A program made the position numbers and the translations under genes. Below, in pieces: positions 1-12,900 of a DNA stretch of 64,000 nt. Source of the stretch: Siphonodentalium dalli (Eukaryota > Mollusca > Scaphopoda > Gadilida > Siphonodentaliidae); contig CP136064.1 in assembly GCA_032622095.1 (NCBI GenBank), forward strand, positions 149,669,819-149,733,818. Direction: 5' to 3'. Each line of letters opens with the position of its first letter. The first letter of the stretch is position 1. Under the pieces are notes generated by a model, which worked only from the letters and a program-made list of their open reading frames with translations, did no database searches and was not told where the DNA came from.

Positions 1-204
1 AGTAACCTGCCTGCCCCTTGTCCAGACCGGATTCTTACTAATTTTATCGACCTTCCCCCAGTATACACCGATTGTCAAACTGAGTTTTTATTGCATTCTG
101 GTTTGCGTTCCCGAATTTGTTTTATTCAATATCCAACTTCCTGCTGACTGTAGATCGAAATATTCAATAAACTAGGGGGTTTGGACAGAGCCTGTGGTGG
201 CAAT

Positions 205-385
205 GTACCTGATTGTTATCATTGCCAATGGTCTTTTGTTGAATACCCGAACATAGACCGTTGTATTTAGCTCCTATTCGATATTTGAAACATTAATAAT
301 TTTCATTGTACAGTTTTCTATTTTCGTGTTACGCGGTTTACAACTACGATGAGATCCAACGCAGGCCATTTTTTTCGATGCAGCT
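205..385 (+). repeat. Dispersed repeat, inverted partner at 20140-20345
   Basis: The block with ttgttgaatacccgaacata, tagctcctattcgatattt, attttcgtgttacgcggttt and aggccattttttt recurs in reverse complement at 20140-20345. It sits in the intron or flank upstream of the first RNF10 exon seen. Family unknown. Confidence 0.6.
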
Positions 386-822
386 ATGCCTGAGAATCAA
401 ACCCTTATTTGTTTTGGCCTTATGACTCGTCATATTACAGTAGCTCACTTGAAACACACCTATTATCGTGTGTTCACTGTCTATTGGCGCATTTATATCC
501 ACTTCCTTGTATTTATGTTAATTTTGTCTCCAATTTCTTAAGATAACTTCTTTTGGGATTATTTTGTTAAAATTACTGCAAAAGTTCCATGAGTATGCGG
601 AGTTAAAGTGTTATGTGGGGGCTAGATCAGGTAAAGATAACACCCTAAAAGTCTTTAAAAGCAATGAATGTTAAGCTTTTCTTATGCACTTTCTAGACCA
701 ACTAAAACTATGCTTAAGTGTGGTGTATATTTTTCTTCCTATTTTATCCCAAGAAATAAATTTTTTAAGAAATGTTGTTTAATACCATCATAGAGCATTA
801 AATTTAGTTACTTCTTTTTCAG

Positions 823-951
823 ATCCTGCTCTCAATGTCCCTCTTGATAGCTATAGACAGTTCCCATCTGATCTGATGACGAGCTCAGATACGACGGCTT
901 CCACATGCTCCTCTCCATCTATCGATACACCTATTGGTAGCCCACCGACTA
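823..951 (+). CDS. RNF10: RNF10-like exon A (internal)
   Basis: A pyrimidine-rich acceptor ending ttttcag sits at 813-822 and a GTAAGT donor follows at 952. Of the three frames only one is open; it begins after two bases and ends one base into a codon. It encodes a Ser/Thr/Pro-rich stretch (about LNVPLDSYRQFPSDLMTSSD, then STCSSPSIDTPIGSPPT), a disordered linker. The one-base overhang fits the next exon. Confidence 0.7.
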
Positions 952-3900
952 GTAAGTAATTTAACTTAGTATTTAAATCTGCCTGATAATTTATGATATA
1001 TATACTTTGTATCACTGATTTGTTACTTTCACACATGTTGGTATGATGCATATTTATTTATTCAACAATTGACCACTGGTGAAGAGAAATTTACATCCCC
1101 CACATATTAGATGCTAACCAGAAGTATTCTGTGCAGGCATTGTCTAGATTGTTAAATGTAAATTGTGTCATTTTGAAATTTTGATTGACAATTGAGGATT
1201 GGAAAGTCTTATTCTCTTCAGTTATCAGTCTGTTACACTGAAATATTATAATTGGTGAAACATTATGACTATACCTGAGGCAAGTTAAATGATCAATAAC
1301 TGTTTATCTCGGGTCTCTAAGTTTTCAATTCAAGCACTTGGCTCAGGTCATCACAAGCACAATCAGGCCTTAAGATTCGACGAGTATCAACAAATCGATG
1401 AAACTTTTCTTTTTTCAGTGCTTTATGACTAGAACTTAATTCAGCATTAGATTCTCGCAAAATTAAATGTATTTTGAGCCGTGACAATCCTAATGAGAGA
1501 AGAGCTTTTAATTTTGTATTTTTTTTTTTATATCCCCCGAAAAAAATTAGAATTGAGCAGCACTTGTCTGTCTAAAACTTTTGTTGTCCAGATGCTAACT
1601 CGAAAAATATCGGACAGAATTTTATGAAACTTGTAGGCACAGATGACCTTCGTTATAGGTTATAATTTATAAGTTAGTTATATAATTATGAATATTTTCT
1701 CAAGAATATATTAATAGTATAGTATAATGATAGTATGAATACTATAGTATCCACAAAACACACTTTGTGTGAGCCGAGCTTTGTTTATATACCCCGCTGG
1801 ACAAAACAAGTGTCCATTGCCACCGCGGTGTACATGCCATTCGGCCGCGGTGTCAGAGTTTGTAACTGCAGTTGAGCAACGCGGCCGAACGGCAAGTACA
1901 CCGCAGCCGAACGGCAAGTACACCGCGGCCGAATGGTATGTACACCGTGACCGAACGGCAACTACACCGTGGCCGAACGCCAACTACACCACGGCCGAAT
2001 GGCAACTACACCATGGCCGAACGGCATGTACACCGGGGTTAGATTTCTGGTTTGTATCGTCTTTTTTCCTAGTTTAAAACAAGTATTTTATAGTAGAAAT
2101 ATTCGAAGGTTGGTATTTTTGATTAATAGAAATTTAAGTCCATACATAATCTCTACTTCGCGGTCATTATGACTAACCACCTTTATAATAAAACCCACTG
2201 TTTCAACGATAACACAGATTTTAATGAAACTCTGGTGTCAAATATAAAAAATAGTCATGCATTGATCCCGTGCATGCTATCACGTCGACATACACCTACA
2301 TACATCATTTAGGATTAACAACTGTATCATTTGTAATGCTCTATTTTTATCAAGCTTTCGGCCCTATCTGGACCTTCCTCAGGACAATATCAAATGTTAA
2401 AACACAATCACATGTTGTACTTTCACAAAATGAGTCAGTGGATCAACCAACTTCCGTTAAACCGCGCCGTGACGTTGTGGGTCCATGGTAACGTTGCCGC
2501 GTAGCATCTGGAAATTTATAATTCAGAACTCAAAATATCGGTGTGGAATGACTTGTTTTTGTGTTGAACCCATTATCATTGCCTTCCCGCGTTCCCAATT
2601 TCCGTATCCACATATCTTCCCTAACCAGTCTCTCTCGCATCCCGCCGTTCAGATTGACGAACTCAACCACAGAAACCTTCAAGTCCCTCACACATCTGTG
2701 TCCATGAGCTCGAAAGTGGTGGTATATTGGCATGTTCGAGTGTAATCTAATATCTCTCAAATGTTCTGCGACGCGTTCACTCAGAGATCGTCCCGTTTCA
2801 CCGACATATACTACCGTAGCACACGCTTCACATGTCAATGCATATATCAAGTTCCTACTCTGGCAATTGACATTCCGTTTTACACTGAATTCCTTAGATC
2901 CCGATGTACTTTTAATGTTGTTGAGTGTTGTGATATCACACGATTCACATTCTTCAGTGCACAACACAGTCGGAGAATTCACGACCCTCGCGGTTTTCCT
3001 ATGGACAAGCATGTCACCTAGATTACTATCTCGCCTGTGGGAAACCAGTGGTGGAACCACAAATACCGACTTCATCTTCTCTGAGTCATGTAGGACATTC
3101 ATGTATTTCCTTGTGATCCTTCCTATATCAGGCAGCAACGCAGAATATGTGGTGACAATCGGAACTCTGTCACTCCTCACAGCTCTGCCAACCCTCTTCT
3201 GCTTCAGAAGATCATTTCGCTCCATTCTGTCCACCTTCACTAACTGCTTCTCAATAAACTTTCCACTATATCCTCTTTTCCTAAACTGGATCTTCCAACA
3301 TTCTCCTGTTCCTTCTGTAATCATCATCCTTTTCACATATACGCCTGATCCTGATTCCCATTCCATATACAACTGAACGTTTCACATGCGCTGGGTGATC
3401 CGATTTACTATTTAGGTAAAGCATTTTGTCTGTCGGTTTAACATATAAGTCTGTGTACAAATCACCATTGTCACCGACTTTGACATACGTATCTAGGAAC
3501 TCGATACATTCCGAGCTCAATCTCAAATCGACCTGGATATTAGGGTGTATCGAATTAGCATGGTTTGCGAACTCCTGTAAACTCTCTACGCCATGAGTCC
3601 AAACACCAAATCCATCATCAATGAAACGTTTATAGAACAATGGTTTCTTATCACTTCTCATCAATTCCTCATCCCATTTCCGCATATAACAGCAAGCAAA
3701 ATTCCGCCCTAATCGCGAACCGATGGCCACACCGTTCTTCTGGACAAAGTGTTTCTCGCCAAAGCTGAAGTTATTATTATCGAAAACTGTTTCTATCATT
3801 CTTATCGCATGCTCCGTTGGAATGAGTTCATCAGTTCTCGCCCCCAAAGCTTCTTTGCACACCTCGATTCCTTCCTCTCGCGGTATTGATGGGTACAGTT

Positions 3901-6900
3901 TCCGTACGTCAAAGCAGAAGACTAGCGCTCCAGGAGGTATATTCCCTTTCATATCATTGAGTTTGTTAATAAAGTCAGTAGTGTCGCGTATGTAACTCGG
4001 GAGTGCTACGAACAAACTGCTCCAACTCATATTCAGCTACCTCTGCGATCTTTTCAGTTGAGGTATTCATTCCACTGACAATATCTCGACAAGGAGCACC
4101 CTTCTTGTGGAGTTTCGGATTCCCCTTTAACTTACCAGACGTGGGGTACCTCGGCGTCATATATTTCTTCAAGTCACCAGAAATAACTCCGGTTCTGCCC
4201 ATACAAGTTATATAGTATATTGTTCATTTAGGATTAGTTTGTGGAGATATTATTCTCTGCTCTAATTGGTTGGCTGTGGGAGGAGCTTACAGATATTTTG
4301 TTCTAGTGTGGTATACTTTGACCGAGAATGAGTAAATTAAATTATTCCCATGTTTTCATCCGATTGGCTATTATTTATAAAAATATGGGCAAATGAGCAT
4401 ATTAAATAAAAGTGTAATATTCTCGATTCATGTAGCAAATCCATTGCCCAGCTAGTGAAACTTAACTGCGAGTGCCAGAAACTGGAAATGGGCAACATTT
4501 TACGAGTTCCTCTATAATTCACGGTATGCCATCCGAGGATAAACTGAATAAAGATTACACAAACTACAAATAATTTTGGCTGGTAGCAACCATATTTGTG
4601 TGTTGAAAATTTTTAAGAATTGTGATGGGACACGTGTATAAGGCCAAAACAAATAATGCTCCTGTTTCCCCAAACGGACACCCCAAAATTAAGGGTGGCG
4701 GTATGCTTTTCATTTTATGCTCGCGTTTGAAACACCAAACACCACTCCCGCTACTTTTGTTTTTGCAACGGAAGTACATTCTCAGCTCTTCCCTTTTCTT
4801 GTTGATCGAGCGAAAATAAATGGGAAAATGATAAAGTGAGATTTTGGACGTCGCTTGGTTTATTGTAAATTTTTTCCCCCTAAAACCAATAAAATGGACA
4901 TAGGTCAGGGGTAGCCTGGATAGGGGAAAGGCTCATATTATTCATGTTGGCCTAAAAGGAAAGCGGTGATCTCAGGCTGGTGTGGTGATTCCTGGAAAGC
5001 CCATTAATTTAGCACATATCAGGTCTATTAAATTGCAATTCCTCATAAACGAACCATGTGATCGCTTCTATTCAATGGATGTATATACCATGCATCATTT
5101 TATTTTGTTTTATATCCATACAGTACTGTTACCACAACAAATTGAGTGAAACCCTTGATTGGGAACTTGTTAATCGCAGTTATTTTTGCGCACATCTGTA
5201 TCTCTCAAAATGCCAGGTGCACGTGAATTACGTCAGCATTCAGAAATTGAGCAAGAGGACTGTGTAGCAATCGACATTGTAACTGTTGTTTGAGTGAACA
5301 TGTCACTTTCTCCTCGATATTCCCTTTCAAGTTTCATCAAAGATCCACTGGCATGCTGCCGCGGCTTTTGTCTTTGAAGTAACTATTGAAGATTTGAAAT
5401 ATTTAGGTTCCTAAAATCTTCGCGGGCGAAAATACCTTACCACACCCAAACGCTCTTTATTTTTCATTCTGAAGAAAATTCTGGCCCAGATTTTTATACA
5501 TTCAATGGCTGGCAGTAAATTCCAAAAGAAGGTCCAAATGGGTGGATGTATAATAATATTTTAAATTAAAATGTAAAAACAAAATTATTTGAACAAGAGA
5601 AAACACAACATCACAAGAACAAATATTTAAACATGGGCAAACAAACAGTTCAAAGGAGGATGCGACAACAAACCATAATCCTTATTTTATCAGTCTATTA
5701 AATAACAGGCTGATGAGTCAATTCTCTATAAATGATGAAACTGTCACTTGTGCACGGTATTCCAATGCTTACTTCTCAAATAGACACGTGCTGCCAAATC
5801 TAGAGGGAGCTTGTTGTTGGCAACATCACACTTCCGTGTCACCTAATAATTCATAGCGGTGACCTCTTCTAATCAGGATGGATTATGACACCTTGAATTA
5901 ATGACAGTATACCAGTAGGACGTTGACTACTTATAAGATTATCACACCTTGTCACCAGACGGATTAGATCTCAAACATAATAGATCGTCTGGCTGACAGT
6001 ATTTAAACAATGGGCTCAATCAAACCACATTTATGGTGCCCTCTTTGTGTTTTTCAACATCATTCTATAAACGGCAAGTACACCGCAGCCGATTGACAAG
6101 TACACCGCGGCCGAACAGCAAGTACATCGCGGCCGAACGGCAAGTACACCACGGCCGAACTGCAGTCAGCTGGTGGAGCAGCGGTGTAGTTGCAGTTCGG
6201 CTGCGGTGCTGTTTTTGTCCAGCGGTGTACAGCATGCATAGAGTGAGCAATAAGCAAAACACTGTTGCGATATTTTTAGGAGAGTGATTTATTGCTGCCC
6301 ATTCAACAACAAAATCTTGAGTAGCAAGGATTAGCGAGCAATATACCGGTCTGTTGTAAACAACTTGGTGGCAGTTTTAACCAAAGTTCTTGTAGTAGGA
6401 TCGCCCCAGCATGAATTTATGTACAATAACATAATTTTGCTTTTGTTTACATAACAGTGTACAAACTTGACAATAACATACTATTTACACTATATTTATG
6501 ATCGTATTTAAGAACGAAGGCAGTCTATATTTGATATTCTTTCTGTTTATGGCTGTTTTAACGGATGTGACTATTTTAACAGGAATATCCACCCAACGTG
6601 AAGGGCATCTGTGCCTTCAGTATGAGGAAGTCTGAGTTGATTTTGAGTCCATCCAAGCATTTCTGAAGGAGCTATGCCCCTTTTTAGCTCACCTGAGATG
6701 AAGTCTCCGGTGGAGCTATAGTCTTCACTCCTCGTCCGTCGCCTGTCCGTCCATCAAGAATCATCTTCTCCTCCAGAACCGTAAGATGGAACAGGTTCAT
6801 ATTTGGTGTGGATGTTCCCAAGGTGAATCTCATTCAGATTTGTTCAAATGAGGTCATCAGGTCAATTAGTTGAAAAAGCAGGGCCACAACTCTAATCCTT

Positions 6901-9900
6901 CATAGTAATTCTTAGAACGACTTCTTTTCCAGAACTATAAGGCCTAATGGGTTCATATTTGGTGTAGAGGTGCCACGATTATTTATTTTGATAATCGATA
7001 ATCGGTCGTCAATAATCGACTATAATCGATTAATCGTACATAATAATAATAACATCACTAGAAGTATTCCGTAATATGGCCTATTGCCATATTGGCTGGA
7101 TGCTGGTTAACTGCTTTCGCTGCATGTTTGAGGCTTCGGCTGATGTAATTTTTGTGTTAATAAAGTGCATCATAAACCACCGGTAATGACTAATGAGCAC
7201 AATGTGTTCAATACAAGCACAGTTCTCGGCGATGTCATGGTTATAATATTTGTGAGTTCATTGGAACGAACGTAGCGATTAATTTAACAGCCAAACATAC
7301 AAGCAATATAAAAGTAGGAATGCACGACGGACCGACGGTGGTTCCTAAAAAAAAGGAATCTAATGTTACGGAAACTATACGTTTCAGCGAACTTCCAGAG
7401 CATGGATAACAATTACAAAGGTGGGCCTCTGCCCGAAAATTTCAGGACACATACAAAAATAAGTATTTGGTAATAGTTAATTTCATTTAGCAGTCACCAC
7501 ACTATAAGCGATAGCCTGTACTAGTAACATCTAAGTATACTTATACAAACAAAGTATACTAATTGCTGCAAATGACACCCCCGAGAATATCGCTGATTAA
7601 AATGCCGTAGGTTCCCTGATATCGAGAGAATGTCAATCAACTCCCCTTTGGTCCAATGAGATTCAAGGGCGAGGGCATTCAGTTCACTGACAGTCAGTCC
7701 ATTTCAAAGACGTAGTGCCGCCTTTCTTGTAGAAATATACAACGATGTCGGCATAAGTTCAAAGCTGCAGTGCCGCCATCATGGCGCCATGCAATTTGAA
7801 GAATATACAATGACTCGAAGAGTAACCATGTCATCAAATGAACTGCCGGCTGTTTGCAACATATACTAGTAGTACTCAAGTTGTCGGAATCTCTTATCAG
7901 GGTATTCAACAATAACCGGCATTTTCCAACGTCCGAAATAAATAACGCAGATTAATCGACGACGGAAATGGTAATCGATTATCGGCTTTATCAACGGTTC
8001 ATCGATTATACGATTAATCGTGGCACCCCTAATTTGGTGTGGATGTTCTCTAGGTGACTCCCATTCAGATTTGTTCAAATGAGGTCACCAGGTTGATTAG
8101 TTGAGAAACCAGGGCGATAACTCATAGTAATTCTTACAATGACTTCTTCTCAAGGAATATTGTGCTGATTAAGCTTATATTTGGTACGGAGGGACCTTGG
8201 TTGACTGGGGTTCAGATTTGTTGAAATGGGGTCACTGGGTCAAATAGGGGCAGAGCCAGGGACATAACTTTAAAAACAAAACATTTAATTTTTGCATTTT
8301 GACCTTTAATTTTTTTTAGACACATCACAGCCTCATATTTCTTACCTATATTTTTCTTAGCACGTTCTTCAACTGTATGGATTTTGGTATTGTTTATTTA
8401 ACCCTTTCCACTCTTGTTTTTATATTGAATTCATCCAAGACAGGATTACTCAAACATTTTTCATCTGATCAACACCAAATTTGGTATATGAATTTTTGAC
8501 ACTTATATACAGATCAAGTTAAAATATGGGTTTGATCCGATATATTTTAACAGAGTTATGGCCCTTTATAATTCACACCTCATTGCTATGCACTATGAAT
8601 TTTTAAGAGAACACTGAAGCCTGTATTATTGAAAAAGCCAATTTATCATTGTGGACACCTGATACTTTGGCTGAAGACCAGTTTACCATCTGTCATTACA
8701 TGACATGACATTAGTTAAACACCTATTCTACAAGAATAAATAGGAATAGTCCATTGTTCATTTCCTCAAGCCTGGACATAGTGTGTCTGACATTTGTAGA
8801 ATGAGGTCCCCAGATGGTGAATTTAGTGTTGCTACCCCGTACAGTAGGCTAGCATCACCAAATGCACCATCCAGGACCTAATTCTGCTTAGGCCTAATCT
8901 TCTGGGACAATTTTTTTTTTTTTTAAACATGTTATAAAATTTGAAAAAAGTTACACCATTATAACATCTGCAGAGTTATGAAACTTTACTCTTTAATGAA
9001 ATTATGGAAACATTCCACCCCACCCACCCCTCCCACATGGCCCAGACCCCACCCTGCCATCAACCAACATCCCTTCCAAGCCATATCACCTCTCAATTTA
9101 ATTAATACCTCTTCTCACCACAGAAGCATATATATCTGCAAAGACACAGGTCATTAATTTAGATTAGAATAATAGATGTCATCTGGCTAGTTTATGTAAA
9201 CATATCTGTAGCAATTTAAAAACAAACTGGTGCTCCCAAGGTTAGGTGATGACTGACATTCAATGGTTCTGTGAACAGCTTAGATTTCTTCAAGTCTGGA
9301 AATAGTGTGTCTGACATTTACAGAGTGAGGTCCCCAGATGGTGAATTTAGTGTTGCTACCCCATACAGCATGCTAGCATCACCAAATACACCCTCCCGGG
9401 ACCTAATTCTGCTTAGGCCTCATCTTCTGGGAAGTATCTAAGTATCAAATTGACAGTTTGTTTTAGTCACTTTTTTCCACCTGTTCAGTTTCAATGTCCC
9501 CCTAATTTGCAGAAGATAAAATGCATAATTGAGGTGCTCAATGGGTGTGTATCACCAACTTCAACTGTAGGACTTCAATCTGTTCCTAGGTTTTATTGGC
9601 CATTGAGGCCTAATCAGATTGAGGATGAATTCAGTGATGCTAGCCTGCCTTACGGAATATTGTCATTAAATCCACATTTTGGGGGACCTAATTCTGCAAA
9701 TGTCAGACATACTAAATTCAGGCTTGGCCATTTCATATTATGTTCTTAATCACCACTTATCCAGATGAAATCATACCACTAATTTTCAAAGAAAAATTGG
9801 GGGGTATATATTGGATTAAATTTGTCTTCTATCTGTCAAGCTTCCATCCGTCTGCCTGTTGAGATGTCTATCCATCCATCTATCAACAATTGTTTTCTTC

Positions 9901-12900
9901 TCCATATTAAAGACCGAATGTGTTTATAAATATAGTTCAGTGTGCATGTTCCCTAGGTGTCTCACAATCAGATTTGTTCAATTAAGTTCATCACATCAAA
10001 TACATGTAGGTGCGAAGCCAGGGCCATAACTCTTTCCCTCCATAGTAATTTTTAAAACAGTTTTTTCTCAAGAACCATTGGGCCTATATAGCTTATATTT
10101 GGTATGGAGGGCCTTGGGTGACCGGGGTTCAAATTTGTTCAAATGGGGTCATTTTTAGGAAATGAGGTCCCCAGAGGGTGAATTCGGTGATGTTAGTCCA
10201 CCTTGCGGAATACTATCATTAAATTCACCTGCAAAGATCAGACACACTAAATACAGACTCGGCTGTTCCAATATTAGTTTCTTAACCACCACTTATCCAG
10301 GTGAAATCATACCCTGATTTTTCAAAGAAAAATTGGGGGGTTTTATTGATATTACTAGATGAATGGATCTCATAGATGAGGATTCACATTTGTTCTAATA
10401 GGGGCAGAGATGAGAGATTTAACTCTCCTCTATGCTGTTTTGGTACTGGTATAATAATATTGATTTCTAGACAGCCTGGGTGGGGGCAATGTTTGAGGCA
10501 ATGGGTTTGGTTTGATTTTCTAACATGTATGCTTTTAAACCATCAGTCCATATGTTCCTACTTCAGGTTAAACTGTTGGACCGAATTGGCCACAAATTTT
10601 AACTTTATGGGGGGTGTCAGGTTTATAATTATCAAACGTTTGAGAGCTTGAAGTACTGGTACCAGTCGTAAAATTCAACCTAAGAGGAATGTACAAAAGG
10701 ATTTTTGTGAACTTAGTACTGTGGTATGGTTGTCCTCTTTAAAAGGTAAGAGGTTGGAGATTTGTCAGTGATGTGCAATTAGAAATTTCAAGGTGAAGAG
10801 CCCTGTTCATCTGAGAACATCCAGCTATGTCCATGTTTAGAACTACTTGTCTTAAGTGATTTTGTCAAGTACTGACTCTTGTAGTCTTCAGAGTCCCCGT
10901 CTTCTCAGTCCTTACAGTCTGGTGAGCGACCCACAGTCATTGACTGTCTTGTTTACTTAGGATTTGCTAACTATTATATTGTCCATATGATAACTCAAGT
11001 TATTATTATACCCCACTTTAGAAGAAAATGGGGGGTATACTGGATTGACTGCGTCTGTCCGTCACACTTTCTGCGTCTGTCCATCACACTTTCTCCATCC
11101 GTGTGTCCGTCCGTCCGTCCTTCCGTCCTACCTCATAACTCGAACAACTATGAACCGATTTAAATAATTTTGTGTATGCAATCTCCTTAGGACTGCCTCT
11201 CCGCATGATGCTAATTGCGGTGTGGCCCAACTTTCTTTTTTTTAAGTTACGCCTTACTTTTCGACTTATTTTGAAATGGCTGAGTTGTCGAGATTGCATG
11301 TGTAGGTCTGAATATCTAAATATTAGCAAAATTCCCTCTATTTATGTGAAGCTGCATATTACAAGTATATCATGCTGCATCTTAAATAATAGTTTATGTT
11401 CAAATCCAACTAATTCTGCAATGGTCACAGTAATAAAACATACAGGGAGAGGTATATGAAAATGTTGTTTTCTCGATGAAGAAACACTTTCTCAGATTTG
11501 TGGCTTGTAATAACTGAAATGATACACACTTTGAAGGAGCACATTTAATTATACCCCCACTTTCGAAGAAAATTGGGGGTATACTGGATTGACTGCGTCT
11601 GTCTGACCGTCCGTCCATCACGCTTTCTCCCTCTGTGTGTCCGTCCGTCCTACCTCATAACTCGAACAACTATGAACCGATTTCAATCATTTGTTGTATG
11701 CTATCTCCTTAGGACTGCCTCTCCGCATGATGCTAATTGCGGTTCGGTCCGACTTTTTTTTTTTAAGTCACGCCTCATTTTCGACTTATTTTGACTTAGA
11801 AAATTCTGTCCGACTTAATAACTTTAACAAATATGAACCGATTTCAATAATTTTTGGTATACATGCTTCTCACAATACCCTCTCTACATGGTGCGGCTCA
11901 GGGTTGGCTCGGACTGTTTTTCCTAACATTACACTTCATTTTTCGACTTATTTTGACTTAGAAAATTTTGGGATTTTTTTTTGGTGGATGCTATCAAGTG
12001 AGGATATTTTCCGGAAGTTTCTTCGAATATGGGTTCGGAACAATGATTTTTACCACAGTTAAGTTGCGTTTCATTTTCTACCCTTTTTTGGGTTTCTGCA
12101 ATCATTCAAACAAATATGAACCAATTTGAATATTGTTTTCTGTACAAGCTTCTTGCGACACCATATCGATATTATTAATCCAAATTTTTCTTTAAAGTTA
12201 AAAATCTTTTTTGTTGGGTTTACGGATAATGCGGGTTGAATTTGCCACGGTGGGGGTATGCTAGCACGCGAGTACACACCTCTTGTTATTCGATAGCTTC
12301 AAAATTTAGTATGTGCACTGGTATGTAGATTATTCATATGAAAATGGAGGTCATGTTCTAATATGGGGTCGGTCCATCAATTTCTGACATAGTTATGCCC
12401 TTTTTCAACTTATTGTAATATTGTCTGGATGATAACTCCAGTCATTTGACTTACAAATCAAAATGTTTGGGTTGTCTGATGATAACTTTAGCAATATTTC
12501 AGAGGATTTTTGATATTTGGTATGTGGTTCACATTTGAGAAGACAAAGTTCAAGCTTGATTTTGGTCATAGTCCCTTGATTATTGACGGAGTTGTCTAAA
12601 ATATAACTTGAGTTTGTGTTATTTCAATAGAATATCTTAATATTTGGTGTCTGGTTTGCCTTTGAGAACATGCAAGTCATGGTCAAGTTGGAATCAAATA
12701 TTTTCCAGAATAATCTTTAAAGAAGCCAACGCCACATTTCGGGGGACATGGGGGCAGTGACCTTTTATTCCACTTTGCATTAAATATGAAATGTTAATTT
12801 TACAGGCTGGAATGTGAATGCTACAGAATTTATACCAGGAAAGACAGAAGCTGAGTTTGATGGACAGCAGACATCTTGCATGTCATTTGCTCAGGTAATC

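Larger units (their letters stand above)
2318..4223 (-). mobile_element. Penelope-like retroelement (PLE), 5'-truncated
   Basis: On the minus strand it encodes a PLE reverse transcriptase followed by a GIY-YIG endonuclease, and ends with a hairpin motif typical of PLE 3' ends. It is flanked by the 13-bp direct repeat TCATTTAGGATTA (2305-2317 and 4224-4236), read as a target-site duplication. It is inserted in the large RNF10 intron in antisense orientation. The 5' part of the RT is missing. Confidence 0.85.
952..12805 (+). other. RNF10 intron, 11.85 kb, transposon-filled
   Basis: Bounded by a GTAAGT donor and a tttacag acceptor in matching phase. It contains both copies of the 22-bp minisatellite, the PLE, a hAT element, four fragments of a palindromic MITE and several hairpin-headed repeats. 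No further exon was recognised inside it. Confidence 0.6.

Noticed and set aside
1711-2077. Open frames of 90-102 codons on both strands
   Set aside because: They lie wholly in the 22-bp GC-rich minisatellite; frames on both strands show the same repeated words and no domain.
2530-3376. 214-codon + strand frame opposite the PLE
   Set aside because: Antisense shadow of the RT/GIY-YIG frame, which carries the real motifs.
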